A model generated the notes under the pieces. That model had not been told where the DNA came from. It saw only the letters and a list, made by a program, of their open reading frames with translations, and did not search any database. Source: Xiphophorus maculatus (lineage: Eukaryota; Chordata; Actinopteri; Cyprinodontiformes; Poeciliidae). Taken from it: a DNA stretch of 64,000 nucleotides. Both the position numbers and the translations under genes were made by a program. Location of the stretch: the NCBI RefSeq assembly GCF_002775205.1, contig NC_036454.1, forward strand, positions 1,154,382-1,218,381, written 5' to 3'. Below, piece after piece: positions 10,221 through 23,000 of the stretch (its first letter is position 1; each line of letters opens with the position of its first letter).

Positions 10221-13200
10221 ATGAAGCTACTGGGCCGAACCGGAACCGCCTTGTTGGTCGGAGCGGGACTCGGAGCCGCAGTGAGCCACCGGCTGAGCTA
10301 CAGAAGCCGAATTGAGGAGGAGCAACAAGCCGGTCTATTGGGGTGGGTTCCGGTCCTCCCGGTACCGGAGAATTTGACCGTCCGGGCATCCGAACTCGCC
10401 GTGAGTGAACCGCTGTGTCTGTGCGAGCCTCAGGTTTGGTTCTGGACTTTCTCATAACCAGGTTCCGACCCATTTATCAAGAACCTTTGGGTTAAGCCTG
10501 AGATCTGAATCAGAACTACTTTAAATCCTCCCGATCCATTTATCAGCTCCTCGGAACCACTAGCAGTTTAATCGGGTTGAGCTTCGTAGTTTCTTAATAA
10601 ACAAACTTATCTGATCAAATAAACATGACAGATTGATCAATACTTTATATCATAAAATAAACTTCAGTTTGAAAAACTAAAGAGAATTATATACCTCTGA
10701 ATATGTGCAGTGATATTAAAATATTTAGATTAATTGCAAATGTTAAAATTATTCAAATAATTCGCCTGCTGAGTCATTCTTCATTGACAATATTTTTAAA
10801 TTAATAAAATGCTCTTGTTCCTTCAAAATAAAAGCACTAAATGTAATAACTTTAGCCGCCAGAAGGGGGCAGAACGGACTCCGTAGAAAAATCAATTATC
10901 CGAATATTTTGTCTCATTTTCAGACTCCATTCAATCCCCTGAACTGGGCAGGAATCAGATATTTATTTATCCCTTTTAATTATTTGCTCTGATGTAAAAC
11001 CAAGAAAAATGTCGTCTTGTGCAACTGGAAAAATTAAGTTTTTGGTTAATGTAATTTTGATGATGTCATTTCCATCCGTAAAAGTTAGATTTTCTTTCAC
11101 CATTAATCTTCCAGCTTTGAGTCCAGATAGGATCTGATTTTTTGGCAGAAATCTTTATTGGTCAGCTGTTATTCATAAAGATGCTATAAAAATAAATTTC
11201 CTGATTGTTAGTAAAGCTGCATGGATTATCAAGAACGACCTGCTGATGAAACGTTTTAGCATTAAAATCATAACAGTAAACTTTCACTATATGATAAATT
11301 AAGAAACCAGAGTTTCTGCTGTTAAGTGAATTTAACTAGTTCAACTTTAAAAGCCATTAACAATAAAGTCAAGAACATCGTCTCCAACTTTTTTCCATTC
11401 TCTTTACTATAATTGTGATATTTATCTTTCCTAAATAAAATTATTTTTATTTCCAGTTTTACCTGTTGGACATAAAGAACTTTAGCATAAATTTAATATA
11501 TTCTTCCATAAACAGCTAAGTGTCTTTGCAACAATCTGTTTAAAATCATTTGTTTTCAGTTCTTCATCTTGTTACTACGGTAACATGTGGTTCTGATCCA
11601 GAGCAGGTTAGATTCCTGGATTCATTCAGGAAAAAAGTCTCTAAACATCTAGAGTCCAACTGAACCTGGAAGGGTCAGGGTTAAGTATCGCTAAGCTAAC
11701 TCTGGGTTAAGTATCGCTAAGCTAACTCTGGGTTAAGTATCGCTAAGCTAACTCTGGGTTAAGTTAACCTAAGCTAACTCTGGGTTAAGTATCGCTAAGC
11801 TAACTCTGGGTTAAGTATCGCTAAGATAACTCTGGGTTAAGTTAACCTAAGCTAACTCTGGGTTAAGTATCGCTAAGCTAACTCTGGGTTAAGTATCGCT
11901 AAGCTAACTCTGGGTTAAGTATCGCTAAGATAACTCTGGGTTAAGTTAACCTAAGCTAACTCTGGGTTAAGTATCGCTAAGCTAACTCTGGGTTAAGTAT
12001 CGCTAAGCTAACTCTGGGTTAAGTATCGCTAAGATAACTCTGGGTTAAGTTAACCTAAGCTAACTCTGGGTTAAGTATCGCTAAGATAACTCTGGGTTAA
12101 GTTAACCTAAGCTAACTCTGGGTTAAGTATCGCTAAGCTAACTCTGGGTTAAGTATCGCTAAGCTAACTCTGGGTTAAGTATCGCTAAGATAACTCTGGG
12201 TTAAGTTAACCTAAGCTAACTCTGGGTTAAGTATCGCTAAGCTAACTCTGGGTTAAGTATCGCTAAGATAACTCTGGGTTAAGTATCGCTAAGCTAACTC
12301 TGGGTTAAGTATCGCTAAGCTAACTCTGGGTTAAGTATCGCTAAGATAACTCTGGGTTAAGTATCGCTAAGCTAACTCTGGGTTAAGTATCGCTAAGCTA
12401 ACTCTGGGTTAAGTATCGCTAAGATAACTCTGGGTTAAGTATCGCTAAGATAACTCTGGGTTAAGTTAACCTAAGCTAACTCTGGGTTGAGTATCGCTAA
12501 GATAACTCTGGGTTAAGTATTGCTAAGATAACTCTGGGTTAAGTATCGCTAAGATAACTCTGGGTTAAGTATCGCTAAGATAACTCTGGGTTAAGTATCG
12601 CTAAGCTAACTCTGGGTTAAGTATCGCTAAGATAACTCTGGGTTAAGTATCGCTAAGCTAACTCTGGGTTAAGTATCGCTAAGCTAACTCTGGGTTAAGT
12701 ATCGCTAAGATAACTCTGGGTTAAGTATCGCTAAGCTAACTCTGGGTTAAGTATCGCTAAGCTAACTCTGGGTTAAGTATCGCTAAGATAACTCTGGGTT
12801 AAGTATCGCTAAGATAACTCTGGGTTAAGTTAACCTAAGCAGTCCACTCTGACAGAACCAGAACCCGCTCCAGATGGCCTCAGCTGGTCCTGCTGCTCTT
12901 TAGCTGTAGTTGATCCGTGAGGGTGGGTTGTCGGAGTCGGTTCGGAACCAGAATCGGTTCGATGGTTCTGGCACCACCATCCCACTGACTGGTTTGTTTG
13001 GTTGAGTCCAGGTGAGTCCAGGTAACTCTGGAGCTGTGATGAAGTATGGCTTCCCCTCACTGGCCAACGTCCGGTCCAGAGAGTCCTACGTCACGTCGTA
13101 CGATCCTCGCACACGCACGGCATCCTGGGTAATTGAGAGGCTAAACCCCGCCTCCCTGACAGGTCCGTCAGACAGGAAGCGCTGTGAGTTCAAAGAGGAC

Positions 13201-14280
13201 GACAGGTGAGTAGAAGTTGTGCAGACAGGTGAGTCGGGTGGCTGGATGGAGTTTAATCTGCAACGCGTTTTATCGGCAGCGTCCACGTCTTCCACAGAGC
13301 CACGAACGCAGACTACAGGGGGAGTGGCTTCGACAGGGGTCACCTGGCGGCTGCAGCCAATCACAAGTGGAGTCAAAAGGCCATGGAGGACACCTTCTAC
13401 TTGAGCAATGTGGCTCCACAGGTAAAACACACCTTACTCAGGTTACTGGATGTGTACAGGTAGACCACCGAGGACCAATCAGGCAATCAGGACACAGGAA
13501 GGACGACGTCCTACGGGGTCAATATGATCAATAATCTAATCAATAACCAATGGGAAAGCAGGTTGGAGAACAGCACAGGATTCACCTGCCCAGGTGTCTG
13601 TGGTTCCATTCTCGCACTGAGCAGGTTCTGACCCAGAATGAACCAATCACATCGTCTCATTTTGTCTCAGCCTTGCATTTAGGTCCCGCCCACCCGAGCC
13701 TCTGATTCGTCGGATCGAATTCATTTTCTCCACCTGCTTCTGCAGAACCCTCACCTGAACCAGAACACCTGGAACAACCTGGAGAAGCTCTGCCGCTCTC
13801 TGACCAAACACTACCTCAACGTCTACGTGTGCACTGGCCCACTCTACCTGCCCAGGTAAACTGGCCTCTACCTGTTCTTTTGTGGTTAGGGGGCGGAGCT
13901 TAGACTCCAGGCGTGATTCTTTTTCAGGCAGGAAGACGATGGGAAGCTCTACGTCAGGTACCAGGTGATTGGACGGAACCACGTTGCCGTGCCGACTCAC
14001 TTCTTCAAGGTAGGAGTGGACCGTGTGATGATGTCATCAATTACCTGCCTGTGTTCTGAGCCCACCTGGCCCCGATCTCCAGGTGCTGATTCTGGAGCAG
14101 GCGAACGGCCAGGGGGTGGAGCTTCGCTCCTACGTCTTTCCCAACCAGCCGGTGGACGACAAGCTTCCTCTGGAGCGTTTCCTGGTTTCCATAGAAACCA
14201 TCGAGCGAGCGTCGGGACTGCTGTTCGTCCCGAACATCATGAAGCGGACAAGCAGCCTGCAGGCCATCAGCGACAAGTGA
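10221..14280 (+). CDS. endog: Endonuclease G, mitochondrial
   Basis: A sugar-nonspecific DNase/RNase of the bba-Me (DNA/RNA non-specific endonuclease) family, in the mitochondrial intermembrane space; it can move to the nucleus in apoptosis (family knowledge). Six exons: 10221-10400, 13012-13205, 13280-13421, 13746-13855, 13928-14009, 14083-14280. Phases agree at every junction and give 301 codons plus stop; the human protein is 297. The N-terminus (MKLLGRTGTALLVGAG) is basic-hydrophobic, as a mitochondrial targeting and anchor segment should be. The catalytic DRGH motif is complete (His about residue 146), followed by LAAAANHKWSQ and the Mg-binding Asn region TFYLSNVAPQ. The C-terminus has ERASGLLFVPNI. 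Intron 1 is 2.6 kb because of a minisatellite; other introns are under 330 bp. A possible ATTAAA poly(A) signal is near 14365. It looks intact and functional. Confidence 0.95.
10401..11677 (+). other. endog intron 1, unique part
   Basis: AT-rich intronic sequence between exon 1 and the minisatellite. I found no exon, ORF or recognisable transposon in it. Confidence 0.6.
11678..12838 (+). repeat. 26-bp minisatellite in endog intron 1, about 45 copies
   Basis: The array is built of 26-bp units of the form GTATCGCTAAG(C/A)TAAC followed by TCTGGGTTAA. There are three main unit types: TATCG with AAGCTAA, TATCG with AAGATAA, and a form in which TATCGC is replaced by TTAACC. The types recur in ordered runs, so the array has higher-order structure. 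Unit length looks constant at 26 bp. It ends about 170 bp before exon 2. Confidence 0.95.
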
Positions 14281-14417
14281 ACTACCGCTCCCACAATGCC
14301 CTGCTGCAGGCTGTGGGGTCGCCATGGGGACGCATCGTCATTTCCTGCAGTTTTCATGTTTTTCATTAAAGGCAGCTGATCTGAAGGCGTTTCTGATTAA
14401 TTCATGATGATTTAGTG

Positions 14418-14603
14418 CAGGGGAGTCAAACTCCAGGCCTCCAGTCGCTGTGCTGCAGCTACAAAACACTGGAATGAAACGGCTTCATTACCTCAGTTCT
14501 CCAGAGCCTTACTGACCTAATTATTCTACTCAGGTGTGGTGCAGAGGAGGCTGATCTAAAAGTGTGAGGGCCGCGGGCCTCCAGGACTGGAGTTTGACTC
14601 CTG
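14418..14603. mobile_element. hAT-like MITE between endog and ttf1
   Basis: A 186-bp element starting CAGGGGAGTCAAACTCCAG and ending CTGGAGTTTGACTCCTG, with long inverted arms. It is flanked on both sides directly by TGATTTAGTG, an identical 10-bp repeat that contains the 8-bp duplication expected for hAT elements. It is non-coding and sits in the short space between two convergent genes. Confidence 0.85.
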
Positions 14604-14837
14604 TGATTTAGTGGAAGTAAAGGGTTAGAGGCGCTGCCTGCTAGTTAGGAGGGATAATAACGCTCAGTCAGCTCAGCTGTGAAACTGATTTCATTTAAAA
14701 CACAAAGTGACAAAACAGTCAAATCTGGTCAATATATGCAGGATTTCAAAATAAAAGCATCCAACAGTCCACTTCCTGTCCATGATTGCAGCCAATCCCA
14801 CTCTCAGACAGGGCGGGGCTTGTCAAACAATCAGAGG

Positions 14838-17800
14838 TCAGATGTCGTCCATCTTGCCGTCGTCTTCCAGGTCCGAGTTAAAGATGTCCGACAGCTGGTA
14901 CCTGTCCTGGCTGCAGCGCTCCTGTAGCTCCGCCCTCCTGTCCAAGGACCTCAGCCGCTTCTGCAGGACAGGAACCACTCGGTGGTACAGGAAGTCGATG
15001 ATCTCTAAGGTCGGAGGCGAAGGGAATATGTCAGAACGTCCTTCCTGTTGGACGGAACCTCTGCAAAGCACACCTGTGTACATACCGACCCCCTTGACTC
15101 TGACACCTCAAAGAAAGTCCTTCAGAGGAAAGGTGGGCTACACCTTTCCTCTACTTTTCTTACCACTAGCTCTTTTGAACGTTTAACTCTTCGTTTTCCT
15201 CATCCCGGTTGCAAAGCACTAAAACGTCCAGTTGGTTTGGCATCGTCCACCACAGCCTCAGCTTAGTTTTTAGATCAGATTCAAGATTTTTATCTGATTT
15301 AGTGTTAAATCAGATAAAAATCTTGATCTTGCCCTCTATAATGACAAAATCATTACAAAGGGTACTTTAAAATTCACAATACTGAGGGGCATAGCCTGAA
15401 CGCAGCCTGCGGTGCTAGCTTAGCCTGAACGCAGCCTGCCGTGCTAGCTTAGCCTGAACGCAGCCTGCCGTGCTAGCTTAGCCTGAACGCAGCCTGCCGT
15501 GCTAGCTTAGCCTGAACGCAGCCTGCCGTGCTAGCTTAGCCTGAACGCAGCCTGCCGTGCTAGCTTAGCCTGAACGCAGCCTGCCGTGCTAGCTTAGCCT
15601 GAACGCAGCCTGCCGTGCTAGCTTAGCCTGAACGCAGCCTGCCGTGCTAGCTTAGGCTACGTTGGCTTCATGAATAGTCTGCAGTCCTTCCCTCTCTGCT
15701 TTGTGTCGACGTGTGAAGGATAACAGAACTTCCCATAACTGTCTGATGGTTTTTAATGAGTTTTTTTTAACAGTTATTACAAACCAGAAAGAAAATCTCT
15801 TCTTAGCTCTTAATCAGACGGCACTGTAAAAACCTTCAGTAGTGTTTAATAACTAGGATCCAATTAGAAAGTCTGTATGATTGGACTTTTAAAGAGAAAT
15901 GTTTACATTGTTCCACAGTGGGATGAATAGAAATCAATATTGATCAATAGAAACCAGTAAAAATCAATAAAAATCAGGCATGACTCACCTCCAAATGACA
16001 ACGAGTGGAAATGTGGAACTTTATGTTGTTTAAGTCTGTTGAACATTCGCTGGACGCTCCATGGGGTCACATCACTGCAAGCAGTACTACAGTCAGTACC
16101 ACCAACTACTACAGTCAGTACCACCAACTACTACAGTCAGTACCACCAACTACTACAGTCAGTACCACCAACTACTACAGTCAGTACCACAAACTACTAC
16201 AGTTGGCAGAAAGACTCTCAGCCTCTCCAGCTGTTTGACCTTTGACCTCACCCCACAGCTGCAGCGACCTCCTCCCAGTTGACATCAGCGATGTCGTCCA
16301 CCGACGTGTCGTACAACCTGAGAGAGATGGGCGGAGTCAGAGTCCGACGGTTGGAGCATTTAAACTGCTGATGTCAGCAGCTTCATTCTTATGACGTCAT
16401 CAGAGCCATTTTGGTTTGTGACCTCTGACCTTACGGTGACCTTACGTGCTGATGAGGCGGATTTTGGCTTCATAACCCTCAGCTCCTCTGTTGAAGACGT
16501 TTCCGTAAAACGTCATGCGATGATCCAGGATGAAGAACCTGCAATATAGAGAGTCCAATTACGAGGCCGACTGGACCTGTAGTTCAGAACCAGAACCAGA
16601 ACCAGGACCCAATGCGAACCGACCACTTGCCGCGGCACTGGATCCAGGACCGGGTCTCGACCTCCTGGCTGATCTCCCTCCATGGAAGACTTTGGCTCAG
16701 CTGGTTTCGGCTCAAACCGGATCCGTCGGGACCGGCCCGGTTCTCCAGCCGCTCCCTGACCGCCTGCTTCAGCCGCCGTTCCTCCTCGGCGGTCCAGACG
16801 CCGTGACCCACACCTGGAGACCGAAAGGAGGTCAGGTGATTGGCTAGGGAGGCCAGAGAGGGCGGCGCGGGGTCAGAGGTCACATCCTACCGAGTGCAGC
16901 GAAGCGTTTCTGCAGCGAGTAGACGCTGCGTTCCATCTTCTGTGAAATCAGCTTCCAGTTGTTGCCATAGAGATTATGAAACCGGATCAGCGCCGCCAGC
17001 TCCTCCTCGGAGAACCTGTTGCACAGATTTTCAGAACGGGTTCTACAGCGAGCCCACCGCGGGTCCCACGGAACCGCGGCTCACCTGCCCATGTGGTTCT
17101 TCTCATCAAACATCTTCAAGGCCCGAAGGTAGACCTGGTGACACGGCCGGGGGATCCCATCCGCTGGAGGGGCAGAGGTTAAAGGTCAAACACCGGGCCG
17201 CCGCCCTGCCGGTCAGACGGTGGAACGGACTCCTACCGATCCGCTCCATGAAGCCGTGCTGCTTCTTCAGCTTCCTGATGGCCGCCTGCTCCTCCACGAA
17301 CCTCTGAGGGAACAGAAGCTTCTCCACAGAACCGATCCCGGTCAGAACCAGGAAGTCCGAAATGTTCTCCCTGATCTGCTGGTTCTCCTGCACAGAGAAC
17401 CGACCCGAACGGGCCAGAACACCTGGAGGACAACAAAGAGAGAGACATGAAGGAGAACATGGAAACTTGGAGTCCAAAGACCAGAACCCGTCTGGTCCAG
17501 AACCGGTACCTTGCTGTCTGAACTTCCTGAAGCGATGGAGGTCACTTCTCAAAATCTTCTTGATCTGGTTCATGCATTTCCTCCTGATGTGGGGCAGAAA
17601 GTCCTGGAGCTCCTGGACCAGGGCCCAGTCCACCCTAGAACCAGAACCAGAACCAATTACCTCTGGAACCAAGGCCCAGTCCACTCTGGAACCAGAACCA
17701 GAACCAGTTGCCTGCACTGTTTGAACCAGAGCTGGAAAGCCAAGCAGAACCGATGTTGGTGAAGCCCGACCCAGAACTGGTTCTGCCTGGTTTAGTTGGA

Positions 17801-18489
17801 CCAGAACCGGTCCTGAGTTAGTAGAGAAGAAGCACTGATACTCACCCTTCTTCTGGGCTGCTGCTCAGATCTCCTCGCTCCGTTTTCTTCTGTGGTTTTG
17901 CGTTCTTCTTCTTCGTGTCTTCCTGAGTTGAGCCCGTCCCGCTGCTGCTCTTCTTCTTCTTCTCCTTCTTGTTGCCGAGGTTTGTTGGCTCAGCCTCTAG
18001 AGCTTCCTCTTGGCCTGGAGAGATTGTTGCTATGGCGATGCACATGTGGTCTTCATCTTCCTGCTGTGATGCCATCATCTTCTTTTTCTTCTTCTTGTGG
18101 TCATGTGTTGGTCCATCAGGAGGAAGGCAGATGATTTCTTCTTCTCTCCCTTCTGTCTTCTTCTTCTTCTGAGTGTTGAGGTCAACAGCAGCAGGAAATT
18201 CCTCCCCGAGTCTCTTCTTCTTCTTCGACTTCTTCTTCTTCTTGTCTTCTTCCTGCATCAGTTCAGCAGTGGGAGGAAGAACGATCTCCTCTTCCTCACC
18301 TGTGACTCTCTTCTTCTTTGCCTTCGTCTGGAGCTGCTCCTCTTCCTCAGGAGGGTTGAGATGTTCCAGCTGACCTGCTGACCTTCTCCTCTTCCTCCTC
18401 TGACCTTCAGTCACTTCATCCACATGATGAAGGCTCAGCTCCTCCTCCTCCCTGCTTTTCCTCCTCCGGGATCGACCTGGCGCCGCCAT
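14838..18489 (-). CDS. ttf1: Transcription termination factor 1 (RNA polymerase I)
   Basis: A nucleolar Myb-domain protein that binds terminator elements of rDNA, stops Pol I and remodels rDNA chromatin. Ten exons in minus-strand order: 18489-17846, 17634-17510, 17422-17237, 17163-17085, 17015-16891, 16813-16624, 16538-16446, 16317-16252, 16074-15989, 15004-14838. All phases agree, giving 586 codons plus stop. Exon 1 is a Lys/Glu-rich nuclear tail ([10 protein letters not shown]). Exons 2-4 carry the conserved central part ([24 protein letters not shown]). Exons 5-8 carry two Myb/SANT-like repeats ([63 protein letters not shown]). The last exon has [15 protein letters not shown] and an acidic end. 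Human TTF1 is about 900 residues; the fish N-tail is shorter. It converges with endog, 557 bp apart. Confidence 0.93.
15282..15325. repeat. Perfect 20-bp inverted repeat in ttf1 intron 9
   Basis: Arms 15282-15301 and 15306-15325 are exact reverse complements (CAAGATTTTTATC... in the left arm), with a 4-nt GTGT loop. It is a foldback structure in the 984-bp last intron of ttf1. No surrounding element was recognised. Confidence 0.9.
15393..15655. repeat. 29-bp minisatellite, 9 copies, ttf1 intron 9
   Basis: Nine nearly identical 29-bp units containing GCCTGAACGCAGCC and GTGCTAGCTTA. Only the first unit differs visibly (GCGGTG instead of GCCGTG). It lies between the last two exons of ttf1. Confidence 0.95.
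16085..16203. repeat. 22-bp tandem repeat filling most of ttf1 intron 8
   Basis: About 5.5 units of 22 bp (CAGTCAGTACCACCAACTAC core). The intron is 16075-16251, and the array makes up most of it, ending about ten bases from the 3' splice site on the minus strand. Frames open through it are artefacts. Confidence 0.9.
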
Positions 18490-18559
18490 GATGCCTGGGA
18501 TCAGAGGTCACAAGATCAGCGCCTGAACAGGCGGTACCATCCAGAACCAAGCGGGCGAA

Positions 18560-18567
18560 TCACGTGA
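18560..18567 (-). promoter_or_regulatory. E-box TCACGTGA in the ttf1 promoter
   Basis: A palindromic TCACGTGA (USF/MYC/TFE-type E-box) lies about 71 bp 5' of the ttf1 start codon. A MYC/USF-type input would suit a Pol I factor. This is inference from one motif. Confidence 0.4.
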
Positions 18568-20029
18568 CTGGTTGAGGAACTGGTTCTGCTGCCGTTTCAC
18601 CGGAACATATTCTTGGTTCAGGATCTTATTGCGTTTGCAGTTTATTTGTGACGGACCCAAATTTTCCTTGATTGACAACATTTTGATTTCTCCTAATAAA
18701 TAGTTTCACAGTAAAAATAAACCTCCGCCTGTAAAGTCAACAAGCCACACAGTGGATCCGGTGTTGTAACTTCTACAGTTTTAAAAGGACCAGGGTCCAA
18801 ATCAAGCTGAAGCCTGACCTGACCGGTACCGAGGCCTGAGTCCTGCAGAAACTTCTACAAACCTGCTGCTGCGTTTCTGGCCTCAGAGAAACTGAGGAAA
18901 GTTCCAGTTTTTAATAAATGTGATTTTTGATTCTCAGTTTTCTGATTCACCGCCAGGCTTCATGTTGTTTCCACGTTGCTCATTTTATCCACAATATGTC
19001 GCAGTAGAAAAAACGAAGCATCGAACCGTTCGGTGCTTCATGAAGCTTCATCTCGACATCACAACTGACCGTAAATTACGGGTTAAAACTGGGTTCAAGC
19101 GGACCGGAACCAGAACAACAGAACCGGGTCCGTGTTACCAGCTGATCACCCATCGACGATATGAAATTGAAGTAGGTCAAAGACCATAGACTTAAAGTTT
19201 AAACTCACCGACTGAAAACACTCCGCGCTCCACGCTGCTGCGGCTTGTTTACTTCCCGAATGAGCTCCGCGCATGCGCGAAGAGCCTTTAAGCGTCATGA
19301 CGTTCGGCGGCGTCATTTTTAGTCAGCTTCCATCAACGGTAGAAACAAAACCAATGACTGCCAGAAGTTTAATAAATCTGTGTTGGAGGTTTGGTCAAAA
19401 CATGAATTATGAATAATTTGTCACAGATTATCATGTAAATCAGTTAATATTTGGTTCATCTGTCCAGATTATGGTATTAAAATCTCCTCAGAGGATTTTA
19501 ACATCAAGAAATGAGAGAAAATGTATTATTTTTTTCTGCTATGGTTAAAAATAACTGCTTATGTTTTTACAATTATAGTCACTGATAATTAAATCAACCA
19601 TTCAGAGTTTAATCCAGCAGCTTGTCCTCTTAGTGTCCCTGTAATTAATCTGCTCTCTAAAACTGCTACACCTGAATTGTTACCACAGATAACTTTAATC
19701 CAAAGCAGCAGCTTCTGAAGGGTAGGGTTTCCTGAATAAAATAATAATCGTTACTTTTGTTACAGCAGTATAAAAATACAGCTTTTCTTTTGGGTTGGTT
19801 CTTGGCATCAACGGAAAGAATAGAAATAGAGATGAGGACAAAACCTGCGACAGACTGGCGACCTGTCCAAAATCATTTCAGCAGCAAGGCATTTCAAAGG
19901 CTTTACATCATATCAAACACAGAAACACGAAGAAACAGAATCAACAATCAGACCATGACATTAATTCAGGTTCCATTAATAAATTTGTAATTTATTATAT
20001 TTCAAATACAATTCTAAACAGGTGGGTTT
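18568..20029. other. Intergenic DNA upstream of ttf1
   Basis: 18980-19060 carries GAAGC/GCTTCATGAAGCTTC words that recur near 52803-52835, suggesting a shared old repeat. About 19838-19872 (CCTGCGACAGACTGGCGACC) matches a motif common in dispersed fish repeats. No gene is supported. Confidence 0.4.
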
Positions 20030-23000
20030 TTTTGTTTTTTCAAAAATATCTTTATTAGAATTTTAGTGGTTTAAACAAACAACTTGATCAGTATGCAAAT
20101 TGTGGCAACAACAGTAGTAGTATTACTGTTCAAGTCAAAATAAAATACAAACAAAAAAGTAAAACAAAATGTCTCATAATCCTGGTTCCAATACAACCAT
20201 CACATATTTTACATATTGTCTTTATATTGAGGTTTTAACAGTGTAATAAAATTGTCTTTGGGAACTGCAGTTAACTTGTTCTTGTACCGTCTTCTGACAT
20301 GTTCAGATCCTTGAACATCTCCTTAATGAAGGGATCAGATGAACTCAAATAAATCCTGTTTTCCCTTTAATATATATAATTTTTTCCAGAGAGATAACAT
20401 CTGCTGCAGCCGTTGGTTTATGGTCGGTCCATGAGTCTTTTTCCAAACATTGATATTCATCTTTTCGCATTAAGTAAACTTAAGTTTATAAATGTCCGTT
20501 CATTTTTAGTATAATGATGTTTTTCAGGGTACAGTCCAAACACAAACAGCTTTGGCTCAAGAATTATTTGTTTGGAAATGATTTTCTCAATTACATATTT
20601 TACCTCTTTCCAAAACAGTGTAATTATCGTCCATGCAGTGAACCAGAGTTCCTCTGTCCTCTGTGCATGTTGGACAAACATCAGGAATCTCCCTGTTGTA
20701 CCTATTAAGGTCCAGTGTTATTATATAAACCCACATTAACCATTTGAACTGCATCATTTTAGGAGACGTGTTGATAGAGCTGCTGTTTGCCAATCTTCCT
20801 CAGAAAACTCTAGCAGTAAATCTGCTTTCCAAGCCTTAAGTCTATCATGAGATCCTTCAGATAGATGTAACATTACTGACTGATAAAACTCTGATATGAT
20901 TCCTTTCTTCAAACTGTCCTTAACATTTTTTCTAAAGGTGACTTGCCAGGTTTTGTCAACTCATCATTTTGATTTGTTCTTATGAAGTTTCTGAGTTGGA
21001 GATATTTAAAGAAATGTTTCCTATCTAGGTGAAATTTATGCTGCAGATCCTGGAAGCTCATTAGTTTGTCTGAGTCTGGTTCATAAAGACTCTGAATCAT
21101 TTGGAGTCCTTTGTTTTTCCATACTTTAAATATTAAATCAGCTCTACCAGGTACAAACATCGGTTACCCCACACTGGACTGAACAGCGACAAACAATTTG
21201 GTTCATGTAATTATTTCTTACATCTCTCCATACTATTATATTCTTAAGAAATGGATTTTTAGTATGTTTCAGAAGCTTTGATATTGAATTTGAATATAAA
21301 TATGAAGGCAGAGTCCATTTTAAATCCTGAGTCTCCATGTCAGTCCAACGTGGAGAATGATTACTGTAATAAAACATCATAGACCTAAACTGCACAGAAT
21401 AGTAATACCAGAGAAACTTTGGGCACTTCAAGCCTCCTGGGTCATAAGGAGGTACAGTAAAGACAAACGGAGTCTGGACTTCCTGTTGTTCCATAAAAAC
21501 ATAACATCTTCTTCTTTATTTGTGAAAATAATTCAGGAGCAACATTCTGAAATATATAGAGTAACTTTGGCAATATGTTCATTTTTATTATATTTATTCT
21601 TCCAATCATAGATATTGGTAGTGGCATCCATCTTTCAAATGAATTATCTACTTCATTCAATATGAGTTTATAATTGGTCGCAGCAACCTGTTGAAGATCT
21701 GAAGAGATGTTTACCCCTAAATATTTAAATTCATGAACTATTTTAAACTGTAAATCATCAGAGGATGGGCTAATTCTTTCATTAATAGAATACAAGACTT
21801 GTTTTTGTTTATTTTGTATCCAGATATCTGACTAAATAATTGAATTATTTCCATAATCATTTGTATTGATGGACTTCATTTTGACATGAATAAGGTCACA
21901 TGGTCTGTGAACCAGGAAATCCTGTTCTGCAGGTCCAGCAGTGATTCCATGAGATGAAGGTCTGAGCGAATCTGTCTGCAGCCTCTACTGACCTTTATGG
22001 GCTTAGATATGTTTCTGTTTGTTATTATTTCAGCTGAGGGATTATTGGATAATATTTTAACCCATTTTACAAAATTGTTTCCACAATTGAAAAAGATATT
22101 CCCAGTGAACCCAATTGAACGCCTTCTCGCCGTCTAATGGTAAAACAGCAGTCTGAGGTATTTTTATTAAAATGAATTATGTTTAATACTCGCCTCACCT
22201 TATGAAAACCTTGCCTCCCCAAAATAAACCCGTTTTGATCTCGGTTAATTGTATTTGGTAAAACCTTTTGTAAGCGTCGCCATAGCAACTTAGAGATTAT
22301 TTTCAGATCAGAATTTAGCAAACTAATCGGCCTAAAGTTGTTATATTTATTTGGAGATCTGCCTGGCTTTGGCAAAAGGATAATCATGGCAGCGTTTACT
22401 GAGGGGGGGAAATAATTTGAATGAAAAATGTCTTTAAACATGTCTAATAATGGGGTCAAACGTTTGTCTTTAAAGGTTTTATATAAATCTGTTGGAAGGC
22501 CGTCTGGTCCTGCTCTTTTCCCTGATTTCAGATTATCGTCAGTGGCAAACTCGAACTCTTCTTTTGTCATTTCTAGATTCAAGTTGTCCTGGTCTTCCTC
22601 TGAGAATTTAGGTATATTTAAATTATTTAAAAATTGATTTATGTTTTCTAATTTTATGCTTATTTTGCTTTATACGATTCTTCATAGTAGTTCTTAAAAG
22701 CTGCATTAATTTCTTGGGGGTCTTGCAGGGTTAGTTCATTTGATATAACAGATGTGATTGGTTGTTTAGTTTCTAACTGGTTTAGTTGCCATGCCAGTAA
22801 CTTGCTCGCTTTGTTGCCTTGTTCATAAAATGTTTGCCTGAGTCGCAAAAGACTTGATGCAGCTTTTGAATCTGAATATTGATCATATTCTGCTCTCAAA
22901 ATCAATAATTCCTTTTCTAGCTGTGGGTCATTTCCCTTGTTTACTTTAGCTTGGATTACTTTTATTTTATTTTCCAACTGTATTCTAGTTTTTCAGTTTG

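Noticed and set aside
16005-16282. Thr/Tyr/Ser-rich plus-strand ORFs
   Set aside because: Frames through the 22-bp tandem repeat in ttf1 intron 8.
17842-18400. Plus-strand Phe/Leu/Ser-rich ORFs opposite ttf1 exon 1
   Set aside because: They are the antisense of the Lys/Glu-rich N-terminus of ttf1. The minus-strand frame is the one that splices correctly.
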